Assembly (NCBI GenBank): GCA_003217835.1
Contig: QHMQ01000096.1
Coordinates: 1 to 9,390 of the forward strand
Reading direction: 5' to 3'
From: Verrucomicrobiota bacterium
GTDB lineage: Bacteria > Verrucomicrobiota > Verrucomicrobiia > Chthoniobacterales > UBA10450
DNA: 9,390 nucleotides
Positions within the stretch are counted from its first letter, which is position 1. Every line of letters begins with the position of its first letter. Under the pieces are notes generated by a model that made no database searches, was not told the origin of the DNA, and saw nothing but the letters and a program-made list of their open reading frames with translations. A program made the position numbers and the translations under genes. Positions 1 to 7,643 of this stretch are shown here, piece by piece.

Positions 1-1273
1 TCCGGGTAACTTGTTCGAGGCTTCGGCTCACCAAATCCGCCGCCTCCGGGCTTAGATCCAAGACGTATTCTTGGATGAGTTGGAACGCTCGCATCATCTG
101 CTCCGGATCTTTCTGGAAAAGATCGCGTCGATCCGGATGCAGTTGTTTATTGCGAATAAAGAACGACTCGCCAATCGGAGTTTTGTCCGGCCGTATTAAT
201 GGAAGAAAACTGAAAAGAGAACGGGTCCTGCTCGTGACGTGCCCGCTTCCGAATTGTGCGCTAATACGTTCGGTCACACGAAAGATATTTCGCGTGTGCT
301 CGAAGTAATCTCGCATGAGCGTTTCGCTGCGAAGCTGACCGTTGCCAATAGAGTAGTTTAGCCGTTTGGCGATTTGTTCCTGCAAGTTGAGATGCAGAAT
401 GTCGGTGGCGCGTCCGGTGGCATAATGCAAATCGGTGCGCAAGCGAAGAAGAAAATCGTAGGCCCTCTCGATCCGCCGTTGGTCGGTTTCGCTCAGCCAG
501 TCTTTCCCAACAAGTTGGTTCGTGCTCAATGAGCCCTCTTTGAAATACGTCATCCAAAGAAGATTCTGGTAATCGCGCAGCCCGCCACATCCGCTCTTCA
601 CGTGCGGTTCCTGGAGATAGACGCTGTCGCCGAATTTCTTGTGCCGTACGACTTGGTCTTGCATCCGCATTTCGACGTATTCCCGTTCATGTCCTTCTAC
701 GCATTTGGAACGAAACTGCTCCCGAAACTCTCGCGCCAGCTCTGCATCGCCCGCCAGGAAACGCGACTCAAGCATCGCGGTCTTTGTCAGCATATCGCGA
801 TTGGCCTGCGTGATCGCTTCTTTGATCGACCGGGTCGAATGTCCAACTTTGAAGCCGCTGTCCCAGAGCAAATAGAGAACCTGCTCCACCATTTCCTCGA
901 GATGAGGCGAAATCTTCTTTGCCCCTTGCCGGTGGAGAAGCATGACATCGATATCGCTAAATGGATTCAGCTCGCCTCGGCCGTATCCGCCAAGGGCAAT
1001 CAATGCCAGGGGAGCACCGGACGCCTCTTCGGGGCGGGTAGCGGTGAACGCCGCTCCGAAGACGTATCGTAACAAAACATCGACAAGATCAGCACGGTGC
1101 GCACAAATTTCCCGACCGCCATGACCGGCTTGGTGTTTCAGCCGCAGCCGGTGTTCTTCGACCTTGAGAAATTTTTTGTAAAGCGGGAGAACTTCAGTGG
1201 GGCGTCGTGCACCTGTGGCGGCAAGTTGATTCTCCGCGTGCGCCAGAACTTGCTCGAGATGACGGGATGCCAC
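1..1273 (-). CDS. glnD: [Protein-PII] uridylyltransferase / uridylyl-removing enzyme, N-terminal part (cut by window edge)
   Basis: GlnD adds and removes UMP on PII signalling proteins in response to glutamine, setting nitrogen assimilation in the cytoplasm. The frame is open without a stop from the left edge to about position 1375, and 424 codons are read here from a GTG at 1273. The nucleotidyltransferase motif is complete: GGYGRGELNPFSDIDVM at residues 95-111, with G95-G96 and the metal-binding pair D107/D109, almost the same numbering as E. coli GlnD. A second family hallmark, GCGGLRDYQNLLW, is at residues 228-240. The HD (UMP-removing) and two ACT domains would lie beyond the edge; whole GlnD proteins are about 850-950 residues. 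No in-frame ATG exists near the 5' end. GTG 1273 (residues VASRHLEQVLAHAEN) is preferred, leaving 77 nt after the regulator gene; TTG at 1309 is the alternative. Neither has a clear ribosome binding site. Identity is firm; the start is not. Confidence 0.93.
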   Translation of the reverse strand, partial: MASRHLEQVLAHAENQLAATGARRPTEVLPLYKKFLKVEEHRLRLKHQAGHGGREICAHRADLVDVLLRYVFGAAFTATRPEEASGAPLALIALGGYGRGELNPFSDIDVMLLHRQGAKKISPHLEEMVEQVLYLLWDSGFKVGHSTRSIKEAITQANRDMLTKTAMLESRFLAGDAELAREFREQFRSKCVEGHEREYVEMRMQDQVVRHKKFGDSVYLQEPHVKSGCGGLRDYQNLLWMTYFKEGSLSTNQLVGKDWLSETDQRRIERAYDFLLRLRTDLHYATGRATDILHLNLQEQIAKRLNYSIGNGQLRSETLMRDYFEHTRNIFRVTERISAQFGSGHVTSRTRSLFSFLPLIRPDKTPIGESFFIRNKQLHPDRRDLFQKDPEQMMRAFQLIQEYVLDLSPEAADLVSRSLEQVTR

Positions 1274-1350
1274 GATTTTGATTGTCGATTTTGGACTGCC
1301 GCTTTGCAAACGGTGACATGCGCCGACAAATCCAAAAGTGTGAAATCCGC

Positions 1351-2739
1351 TTACAGCTCGATCGCGTAACGCCTCATTTTGTTGTAGAGGGTCGGACGCT
1401 GAATGCCGAGAAGTTCCGCTGCTTTCTTCTTGTTACCGCGACATTCCGCGAGTGCCTGGAGAATCGTGTTGCGCTCGACATCATCCAGGCTTTGCACACC
1501 GGTTCGCGGCGGAACGCCGCGCTCTGCTTGTTGCAGCACTGTGGGCAACTGAATTTCGGCGGGCAGCTCTTTCACGCCGATCGAGTCCTGCCGCGCCAGT
1601 ACCACCGCATATTCAATTGCGTTCTGCAATTCACGAACATTTCCCGGCCACGAGTAATCGAGCAGCTTTTGAAAAGCATCTGGCGCGATGTCCGGTTCGG
1701 GCTTTTTCAGTTGCCGAGCAAACTGCTTTAGAAATGAAGCGATCAGGGGCGGGATGTCCTGCTTGCGATCCCGGAGCGGGGGCACTTCGATTTGAAAAGT
1801 GTTTAACCGATAATACAAATCAGAGCGCAGACGGTTCTCGGAGAGCGCCTGCGGGACAGGGTGATTGGTTGAAGCGATCACCCGGAAGTCGGCCTTCATT
1901 GTTTGCGTGCTTCCAAGAGGCCGGTACTCGCGCTCCTGTAGCACACGCAAAAAGCGTGTCTGCAACTCCGCCGGCATGTCCGATATTTCGTCCAAAAAAA
2001 GCGTGCCGCCGTTCGCCGCCGCGATCATTCCCGGAAAATCGTTCAGCGCGCCGGTAAACGCCCCTTTCACGTAACCAAAGAGTTCTCCCTCGATCATGGT
2101 TTGGGGAAACGCGGCGCAATTCAGCTTCACCATTGCTTGCCCCGCGCGCCGGCTGCGCGTATGAATGACGTTCGCAATCACTTCCTTGCCCGTGCCGCTC
2201 TCGCCTACGATGAGCACGTTTGCATCGGAGGGTGCCATCGCATTGATCAGTTCCTCGATCTGTTGCATCGACTTGCTCATAAAAATTGGCTTGAGTCGCG
2301 TCTCGGCGATTTCGAGACGCTTTTCGAGTTGCTCCGTTTTTTCTCGAAGCTTCGCTGTCTCTCGCAGAAGCAATTGCTTTTCCAACGCTTTCTCTACCAA
2401 ACTGAGTAATTCTTCGGGCGCGTATGGTTTGCTGACAAAATGGTAAGCTCCGCGCTTAATCGACTCGATCGCATTGTGCAATGAGTCGTGCGCTGTCAAA
2501 ATGATGACTGGCATCTCCGGTGAGTCGCCCTTAATGCTATCGAGCGTTTGCAAGCCTTCTGCATCCGGTAACTGAAGATCGAGCAAAACGAGGGAGGGAG
2601 ACTTGGTTTTCAGTAACTTCAATCCTTGGGAAGCGGTGGGAGCCGTGTCGACTTGATAACCATGACGCTGGAGAAGCGCCTCCAGTGTCAGGAGAATCGG
2701 CCGCTCGTCATCAATAATCAGGATGCGATGGTTCTTCAT
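1351..2739 (-). CDS. NtrC-family sigma-54-dependent response regulator
   Basis: This 462-residue protein has the three classic parts of a bacterial enhancer-binding protein. The receiver domain (residues 1-120) shows the acidic pair D10/D11, phospho-acceptor D54 in LVLLDLQLPD, T82 and K104. A charged, heptad-like linker (about 116-150) probably forms a coiled coil. The AAA+ domain (about 153-385) has Walker A GESGTGKE (179-186), the sigma-54-contacting loop GAFTGA (226-231) and Walker B TLFLDE (246-251). A Fis-type helix-turn-helix ends the protein (about 418-460, KKKAAELLGIQRPTLYNKM). All key residues are present, so it should be phosphorylated, oligomerise, and open sigma-54 promoters using ATP. 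The kinase gene lies 72 nt upstream and glnD 77 nt downstream, which suggests a nitrogen role. The DNA-binding end, however, looks as much like AtoC/ZraR types as true NtrC, so no gene symbol is given. No sigma-54 promoter (TGGCAC-N5-TTGC) was found in the nearby spacers. Confidence 0.95.
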   Translation of the reverse strand: MKNHRILIIDDERPILLTLEALLQRHGYQVDTAPTASQGLKLLKTKSPSLVLLDLQLPDAEGLQTLDSIKGDSPEMPVIILTAHDSLHNAIESIKRGAYHFVSKPYAPEELLSLVEKALEKQLLLRETAKLREKTEQLEKRLEIAETRLKPIFMSKSMQQIEELINAMAPSDANVLIVGESGTGKEVIANVIHTRSRRAGQAMVKLNCAAFPQTMIEGELFGYVKGAFTGALNDFPGMIAAANGGTLFLDEISDMPAELQTRFLRVLQEREYRPLGSTQTMKADFRVIASTNHPVPQALSENRLRSDLYYRLNTFQIEVPPLRDRKQDIPPLIASFLKQFARQLKKPEPDIAPDAFQKLLDYSWPGNVRELQNAIEYAVVLARQDSIGVKELPAEIQLPTVLQQAERGVPPRTGVQSLDDVERNTILQALAECRGNKKKAAELLGIQRPTLYNKMRRYAIEL

Positions 2740-2811
2740 CTCAAAGATCTGCGCTCATAATGCGAGTTAGCTGATCGCTCCAGTCGCCCAAAACGGGATT
2801 GGCGCGAGACT

Positions 2812-3522
2812 TCAATCTCCTCCACCCGCCACTGGCAGGGAGAGCGTGGTAAGGAGCGTTGAACCTTTTGGATCATACTCGGCATGCATTTCACCACCGT
2901 GACCTTCTATGATAACGCGCAGGCGATTCAGGCCAAGACCATAATGGCCACGGGTGATTTTCCGAAACGGTTCACGTCCCCAATTTTCGGTGGATAATTC
3001 GAATCGCGCTTTCGGTTCACGAAGGGTAAAGACGAATCGCTTTCCGTCGATTCTGGCCGCTGCAACAAGTGGACCTTTGCCCCGGTCGTGTTGGAAAGCG
3101 TTGGCAAAAACTTCGCTGAACGCTTGCTGCAAAAGTTGAGGATCGACAGTCAGCATGGCGTCGCCTGTCCGAATGTCCCAGGTAATCTTGGCACTTTCGT
3201 TCGGGAACTCGTGCGCGATTTTCTTGCTCAGATCCTCGACAAGATCGGAGGCTCGATAGGAGATCAGATTGGGTTCAACGTCAGCCACTCCTCGCGAAAG
3301 GTTCTGTAAAGTCGCGGTGAGCCCGGAGATCATTTCGCGCAAGCGCTTGATCTCGCCTTTGAGCTCTGCATTTGCGTCCAACTCGCTGATGTAAGCCGAC
3401 TGTAGCTCGATTGCGTTTAGATGGTTGCGAAGATCGTGACTAAGCTGCTGGACAAAGCGAACCGTGTCGCTCCAGGGAACACTCGAGGAATCACTTCGCT
3501 TCTCGGGAACTGCGCCTGCCAT
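2812..3522 (-). CDS. Soluble sensor-less histidine kinase with degenerate ATP-binding G1 box
   Basis: This short 236-residue protein holds only the kinase core. The dimerisation/phospho-acceptor helix carries the H-box LSHDLRNHLNAIEL with H29 as the likely phosphorylated histidine. The ATPase part has an N-box EVFANAFQHD (137-145, N141), an F-box-like PFRKITRG (185-192) and a G2 box YGLGLNRLRVIIEGHGG (194-210). There is no signal peptide, membrane segment, PAS, GAF or HAMP domain, so any signal must come from a partner protein or from conditions in the cytoplasm. Where most kinases have DxGxG, this protein reads LREPKARF (167-174), so the aspartate that normally contacts adenine is missing. 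It could be a weak kinase, mainly a phosphatase, or a diverged but active enzyme. The gene starts 20 nt after the pgi stop and is followed 72 nt later by the response regulator, its obvious candidate partner. No Shine-Dalgarno sequence is seen before the ATG. Confidence 0.87.
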   Translation of the reverse strand: MAGAVPEKRSDSSSVPWSDTVRFVQQLSHDLRNHLNAIELQSAYISELDANAELKGEIKRLREMISGLTATLQNLSRGVADVEPNLISYRASDLVEDLSKKIAHEFPNESAKITWDIRTGDAMLTVDPQLLQQAFSEVFANAFQHDRGKGPLVAAARIDGKRFVFTLREPKARFELSTENWGREPFRKITRGHYGLGLNRLRVIIEGHGGEMHAEYDPKGSTLLTTLSLPVAGGGD

Positions 3523-3542
3523 ATTCGGCAGAACAATACCCG

Positions 3543-5150
3543 CTATTGTTCGAGTGAAAACTTCTCGTCAACCGTTTCATTACCCGCCGTGGTCCGGATA
3601 TGCGGATCATTACTCGCCAGATGGCGCAGCACATGAAAGACATCTTCCGGGTCAGCATCGATGGAGTGGGCGATCTCTTCCGCGGTTTTCCCGGCTCCAG
3701 TCGTCAGTTTTTCCCGCACTTGTTTTTGAAGTTGCAACAATCTCGTTGCCGCTTTTTTCCCAGCCTCCACGCCGGGCTGATCGTAGGCGTTGATATTGAC
3801 CAGTGAAGCATAGAAGCCCACCGCGCGCTCATAGACTGCGATCAACGCGCCGATGTTAAAGGCGTTCACTTCCGCAATGCTCACGGTAATCGATTCGCGC
3901 CCGCTCTCGTAAAGAGCACTTCGTGTCCCGCGCAAAAATCCATGGAGATAATCGCCGCTGGTAATGCCGTTTTCGATTTTCAGCGCTGTCCCGTGCCGAT
4001 CCTTATCAACCTCGATGAAAGTGACGAAAAAATTCAAGACACCGTCACGCAACTGCTGGACGTAGGCGTGCTGATCGGTTGAGCCTTTGTTCCCGTAAAC
4101 AGCAATGCCCTGATGCACAATGTCTCCGCCGAGGTCCTTTTCTTTTCCCAACGATTCCATCACCAGTTGCTGCAGATACTTACTGAACAACGCCAGCCGG
4201 TCTTTGTAGGGGAGGATCACCATATCTTTCTCGCCTTTCCCCTTGCCCACATAGTACCACATCAACGCCAGAAGCATGGCGGCGTTTTGCGTTGCATCGG
4301 GAATGCGCGTCCGCTCATCCATGGCCGCCGCGCCGGCGAGGAATTCGTCGATATTAAAACCTTCCAGTGCCATCGGGAGAAGTCCGACCGCGCTCATCAC
4401 CGAAGTGCGTCCGCCGATCCAATCGTGCATCGGGAAACGGGCGAGCCATTGGTTTTGTTCGGCATATTTGTCTAATTCGCTTCCGACGCCCGTCACGGCC
4501 ACAGCGTGTTTGCCGAAGTGAAGCCCCTTCTGTTTGAATTTTGCTTCGACTTCGAGCATTCCGTTTCGCGTTTCCTTTGTCCCGCCGGATTTCGAGACCA
4601 CAACCACGAGCGTCTGCGAAACGCGATTGTTCGCCACGGCGAATCCGTCCTTCGGCGGATCGATCTTATCGAAAACGCGATCAAAACCGTCCGGATCGGT
4701 GTTATCGAGAAAATAGATGTCCATTGGATCGTGCACCGATCCAAGGGCGTCAGCCACGAATTCTGGCCCGAGGGCCGAGCCGCCAATCCCGATTAGTAGG
4801 ACATGCCGGAAGGGCCTTCCGTTCTCGTCCGCAATTTTTCCGGCGTGAACATCCGCGGCAAACTGTTTAATGCGTTTATTTGTTTGTTCGATCTCCGCGC
4901 GAAGCTCTGCATTTGGCGCCAGCGCCGGATTGCGGAGCCAATAGTGGCCGACCATCCGCTTCTCATTGGGATTGGCGATCGCGCCCGCCTCGAGCTCGCG
5001 CATGGCCGCGAAAGCTTTCTCGATTCGCGGTTGCATTTTCTCAAAGAAGTCGGCCGGAAATTTCATACGGCTGATATCGATCGAAAAATCGAGATCGGCG
5101 TAGCGCAAAAAATATTCCTGAAAACGCTGCCAGAGTGAGGAAGAAGCCAT
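3543..5150 (-). CDS. pgi: Glucose-6-phosphate isomerase
   Basis: This enzyme interconverts glucose 6-phosphate and fructose 6-phosphate in glycolysis and gluconeogenesis in the cytoplasm. The 535-residue product has both SIS (sugar isomerase) domains: LLIGIGGSALGPE (118-130) and VVSKSGGTKETRNGM (184-198) bind the sugar phosphate. Signature 1 appears as DWIGGRTSVMSAVG (243-256, R248), with T where the PROSITE pattern has F/Y, a variant I recall from cyanobacterial-type enzymes. Likely catalytic residues are E332 (MESLGK), H361 (STDQHAYVQQL) and K465 in signature 2 (YDQPGVEAGKK). The C-terminal 60 residues form a small helical extension. The frame is open further, to 5297, but the added 49 residues look non-coding and overlap the peptidase 3' end; the ATG at 5150 gives the conserved beginning MASSSLWQRF. 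The gene lies 70 nt after the peptidase stop and 20 nt before the kinase. It is probably cotranscribed with the kinase by position, with no evident functional link. Confidence 0.97.
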   Translation of the reverse strand: MASSSLWQRFQEYFLRYADLDFSIDISRMKFPADFFEKMQPRIEKAFAAMRELEAGAIANPNEKRMVGHYWLRNPALAPNAELRAEIEQTNKRIKQFAADVHAGKIADENGRPFRHVLLIGIGGSALGPEFVADALGSVHDPMDIYFLDNTDPDGFDRVFDKIDPPKDGFAVANNRVSQTLVVVVSKSGGTKETRNGMLEVEAKFKQKGLHFGKHAVAVTGVGSELDKYAEQNQWLARFPMHDWIGGRTSVMSAVGLLPMALEGFNIDEFLAGAAAMDERTRIPDATQNAAMLLALMWYYVGKGKGEKDMVILPYKDRLALFSKYLQQLVMESLGKEKDLGGDIVHQGIAVYGNKGSTDQHAYVQQLRDGVLNFFVTFIEVDKDRHGTALKIENGITSGDYLHGFLRGTRSALYESGRESITVSIAEVNAFNIGALIAVYERAVGFYASLVNINAYDQPGVEAGKKAATRLLQLQKQVREKLTTGAGKTAEEIAHSIDADPEDVFHVLRHLASNDPHIRTTAGNETVDEKFSLEQ

Positions 5151-5193
5151 GATCTCAACTAAGCTGGAATTTGACCGATTGAAAAGGGGATGA

Positions 5194-5218
5194 TGGAGGA
5201 ACCACCGCTGTATCGTCC
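5194..5218 (+). repeat. Single degenerate REP-like repeat in the peptidase-pgi spacer
   Basis: This 25-nt stretch matches the left hairpin of the nested palindrome at 9312-9373 at 20 of 25 positions and the right hairpin, read on the opposite strand, at 19 of 25. It shares the head TGGAGG, the tail CGTCC and the right hairpin's loop CGCTGT. The stem arms have decayed, so it folds poorly. It lies in the 70-nt non-coding gap between the peptidase stop and the pgi start. I infer an old member of the same dispersed intergenic family. The match was counted by eye. Confidence 0.6.
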
Positions 5219-5220
5219 CA

Positions 5221-7632
5221 TTATTCGACCCTGGGTGGCGGCGACTGCTTTCCCGGGACGTTACTTTTCTTGACTGGCACTTCTTGTTGCGGGGCAACTT
5301 CGTATTCCGGTTTGGGAATTCCCATCAACCAATGGTCGAACCACCCAACGATGTTTTGTAGCCGCTCGACCCGGTGCCAAGGCTGACCAGAACGCGAAAG
5401 CTCGTGAGATTCGTTAGGGAATCGCACCATCACCGTGGGAATCTTGCGGAATTTTAAGGCGCGAAACATCTCCTCGCCGCCGGCGCCAGGCGGCGTTCGG
5501 TAATCTACTTCGCCGAGAATGAACATCATCGGTGTCTTCACATTCTTGATGTAAGTGAGCGGCGATCGTGTCTTGAACTCTTCCTCGCCATCAAATGGCG
5601 GCGCCTTAAACCAGGTCGGCTGAAAGAGAGTGAAATCAGCCGAGTACCACCAATCCTCCCAGCTCGCGATGTCGCGCTGAGAAACCGCTGCGGCAAATCG
5701 GTTCGTTTGTCCCACAACCCAGTTTGTGAGCAGACCGCCGCCGCTTCCGCCGGTTACACTAAGCTTTTTATCGTCGATGTAGCCGCGGTGGATCGCATCA
5801 TCTACCCCCGCCATCAAATCCTTATAATCGTCGCCGGGATAATGATATTGAATGACGTTACCAAAATCCTGCCCGTAGGTCGTGCTCCCGCGCGGATTTG
5901 GGTAAAGCACCACATAACCTTTGGCTGCCATCCACTGAAACTCGTGCTCGAAAATGTAGCCGTAGGCCGTATGCGGTCCGCCGTGGATGTCCAGAATGAG
6001 CGGGTATTTCTTTGCCGGATTAAAGTCCGGTGGTTTCTGCACCCACGCCTGTATCCGTTTGCCATCGAAACTCTGATATGAAATTTCCTCCGGCTCGGTC
6101 AGATTCAATTTCGAAAAAAGCTCGTCGTTGATGTCGGTTAATTGGCGTGGCTCGCCGCTGCTGCGTTCCAGCGCAAAGAGATCGTTTATCCGTGTCGGGG
6201 TCGACACGGTGTAGACGATTTTGGATCGATCTGCGGACGCGCGGAAACGGAGGACCGCCTGGTTTCCGTGTGTGAGATCGGTTTCTGCGCCGCTCTCGAC
6301 ATCAAATGAGGCGAGAATTGTTTTGCCTTCTTTTCCGTAGACCTCGATCAGGCTGCGCCCGTCGGCCGTCCACAAGGGAATATTCGCGCCGCCGGCGCGC
6401 GGAGGTGCGCTGTCACCAAACACACCGCCGCCCACATCGAAATCGAACGTTGCGGTCAAATTTCGCGGCTTCGCGTTGGGCGTAAGATCGACAACCCACA
6501 AATCCGGTTGGGTGTAGGAATTTACTGGCTGCGTAGTCGCAGCGATAAACGCGATTCGTTTGCCGTCCGGACTTAGCGACAAAGCATCAATTCCCATGTC
6601 GATCGAATTGAGTTTTGTTGCGTTCCCGCCGTTTGGGTTAATCGAATAGAGTTCGGTCTTCGGCAGTTCGTAATACGGTTCGTCTATGCGCAATGACGTG
6701 AAATAGATCTGCGCGCTGTCCTTGGACCAAACGATGTTCCCTTCTTCAAATCGGCCGGAAGTTAATTGGTTTGGCTGCACCTTTTCATCCGCCGTGCGCG
6801 GCGCTGGCACGATCCAAAGATGAGTCGGATGCTTCGGGTCGAGATAACCTTCATTATCTTCCCGGTAAACCGCCCGCGTGACCACGTGAATGTCGCTCTC
6901 GTGTTCCGCTTCGGCCTCCGCTTTTTTTGCGGCCGCATCTGGTTCGCTCTTAGGCGTTGCCGTCGGTTTGCCCGAACCTTTTGTGGCGGGGGTGGGGGAT
7001 GGCGAACTTTCGCTCACCGCCTTTTTTAATTCTGCTTCCCTGCGCTTTTTCTTTGCTTGTTTGTCCAGGTCCTCCGCATTTGTGTCGCTCGTGAACGCGA
7101 TCGTTTTCCCATCCGGCCCCCAGACCGGATTGCTCGCGCCTTTTGGTAGATCGGTGAAAGAGAATGAATCGCCGCCCGCCATTGGCAAGATCGACAATTG
7201 AGCCGGCTCCGGTTTGCCGTCCTTTTCGCTCGCGCGCAAGAAGAGCAAGGATTTTCCGTCCGGAGACCAGCGTGGTGTCGAGTCGTGATCGCCTTTTGTC
7301 AGTTGATGGGGCTCTTCGCCGCCCGCCACGGGCACAGACCAGATCGAGGTGTTATAGCCTTCGCGTTTCTCATTGACCGTGACGCGCACAAACGCTACGC
7401 GCATTCCGTCCGGTGAAATTTGCGGATCGCCGATCCAGACAAAATCGAACAGATCTTTTTCGGTGATGCTTCGCTTTTGAGCGTAAACGCTACCGAGCGC
7501 GAGGGCGAGAAGAAAGGCAATGACGAAGCACGAATGACGAATGACAAATGAATGACGAAATCCGAAGTCCAAAGTGAAAGATCGATATTGTTTCGTCATT
7601 TGATCATTCGGGCTTCCTTCGTCATTGGACAT
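5221..7632 (-). CDS. Exported S9-family (prolyl oligopeptidase-like, S9C type) serine peptidase
   Basis: Up to 803 residues: signal peptide, beta-propeller, then an alpha/beta-hydrolase domain. The catalytic triad is complete, with S630 in TGGSGGG (627-633), D710 in GEVDYRTP and H743 in ESHELS; HGGPHTAYG (550-558) supplies the oxyanion region. The propeller (about 60-510) shows repeated SPDGK-type blade motifs (73, 123, 172, 354). The hydrophobic stretch FVIAFLLALALGSVYA (36-51) followed by QK suggests cleavage after A51, so it likely acts on peptides in the periplasm or outside. Residues about 185-247 form a K/A/E/P-rich low-complexity insertion, and the last 30 residues are a P/K-rich tail. 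The start is uncertain: ATG 7632 has no ribosome binding site, whereas ATG 7599 (residue 12) follows the purine-rich GAAGGAAG. The first 49 codons plus the leader lie in a 161-bp tandem duplication and are built from TTCGTCATT-type repeats. Substrate is unknown; no gene symbol is justified. Confidence 0.92.
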   Translation of the reverse strand: MSNDEGSPNDQMTKQYRSFTLDFGFRHSFVIRHSCFVIAFLLALALGSVYAQKRSITEKDLFDFVWIGDPQISPDGMRVAFVRVTVNEKREGYNTSIWSVPVAGGEEPHQLTKGDHDSTPRWSPDGKSLLFLRASEKDGKPEPAQLSILPMAGGDSFSFTDLPKGASNPVWGPDGKTIAFTSDTNAEDLDKQAKKKRREAELKKAVSESSPSPTPATKGSGKPTATPKSEPDAAAKKAEAEAEHESDIHVVTRAVYREDNEGYLDPKHPTHLWIVPAPRTADEKVQPNQLTSGRFEEGNIVWSKDSAQIYFTSLRIDEPYYELPKTELYSINPNGGNATKLNSIDMGIDALSLSPDGKRIAFIAATTQPVNSYTQPDLWVVDLTPNAKPRNLTATFDFDVGGGVFGDSAPPRAGGANIPLWTADGRSLIEVYGKEGKTILASFDVESGAETDLTHGNQAVLRFRASADRSKIVYTVSTPTRINDLFALERSSGEPRQLTDINDELFSKLNLTEPEEISYQSFDGKRIQAWVQKPPDFNPAKKYPLILDIHGGPHTAYGYIFEHEFQWMAAKGYVVLYPNPRGSTTYGQDFGNVIQYHYPGDDYKDLMAGVDDAIHRGYIDDKKLSVTGGSGGGLLTNWVVGQTNRFAAAVSQRDIASWEDWWYSADFTLFQPTWFKAPPFDGEEEFKTRSPLTYIKNVKTPMMFILGEVDYRTPPGAGGEEMFRALKFRKIPTVMVRFPNESHELSRSGQPWHRVERLQNIVGWFDHWLMGIPKPEYEVAPQQEVPVKKSNVPGKQSPPPRVE
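7613..7620 (-). promoter_or_regulatory. Possible ribosome binding site for the internal peptidase start at 7599
   Basis: On the minus strand GAAGGAAG ends 13 nt before an in-frame ATG at 7599-7597 (residue 12 of the long form). The spacing is longer than ideal. It is the only purine-rich Shine-Dalgarno-like stretch I found before any start in this window, and it favours a shorter peptidase beginning MTKQYRS, still with an intact signal peptide. The other copy of the duplication carries the same site at 7774-7781. Confidence 0.3.
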
Positions 7633-7643
7633 TCGTCATTCAT

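Noticed and set aside
261..590. 109-codon minus-strand open frame
   Set aside because: It is in a different frame from glnD on the same strand and has no conserved features.
602..1072. 156-codon plus-strand open frame at the left side
   Set aside because: The opposite strand encodes GlnD with its nucleotidyltransferase and GGLRD motifs in an uninterrupted frame.
1452..2057. 201-codon plus-strand open frame
   Set aside because: It is antisense to the AAA+ and DNA-binding region of the response regulator; its composition (R/S/P-rich) is typical of a shadow frame.
5151..5297. 49-residue N-terminal extension of pgi
   Set aside because: It overlaps the peptidase 3' end, contains the REP-like repeat in translation, and matches no known PGI N-terminus.
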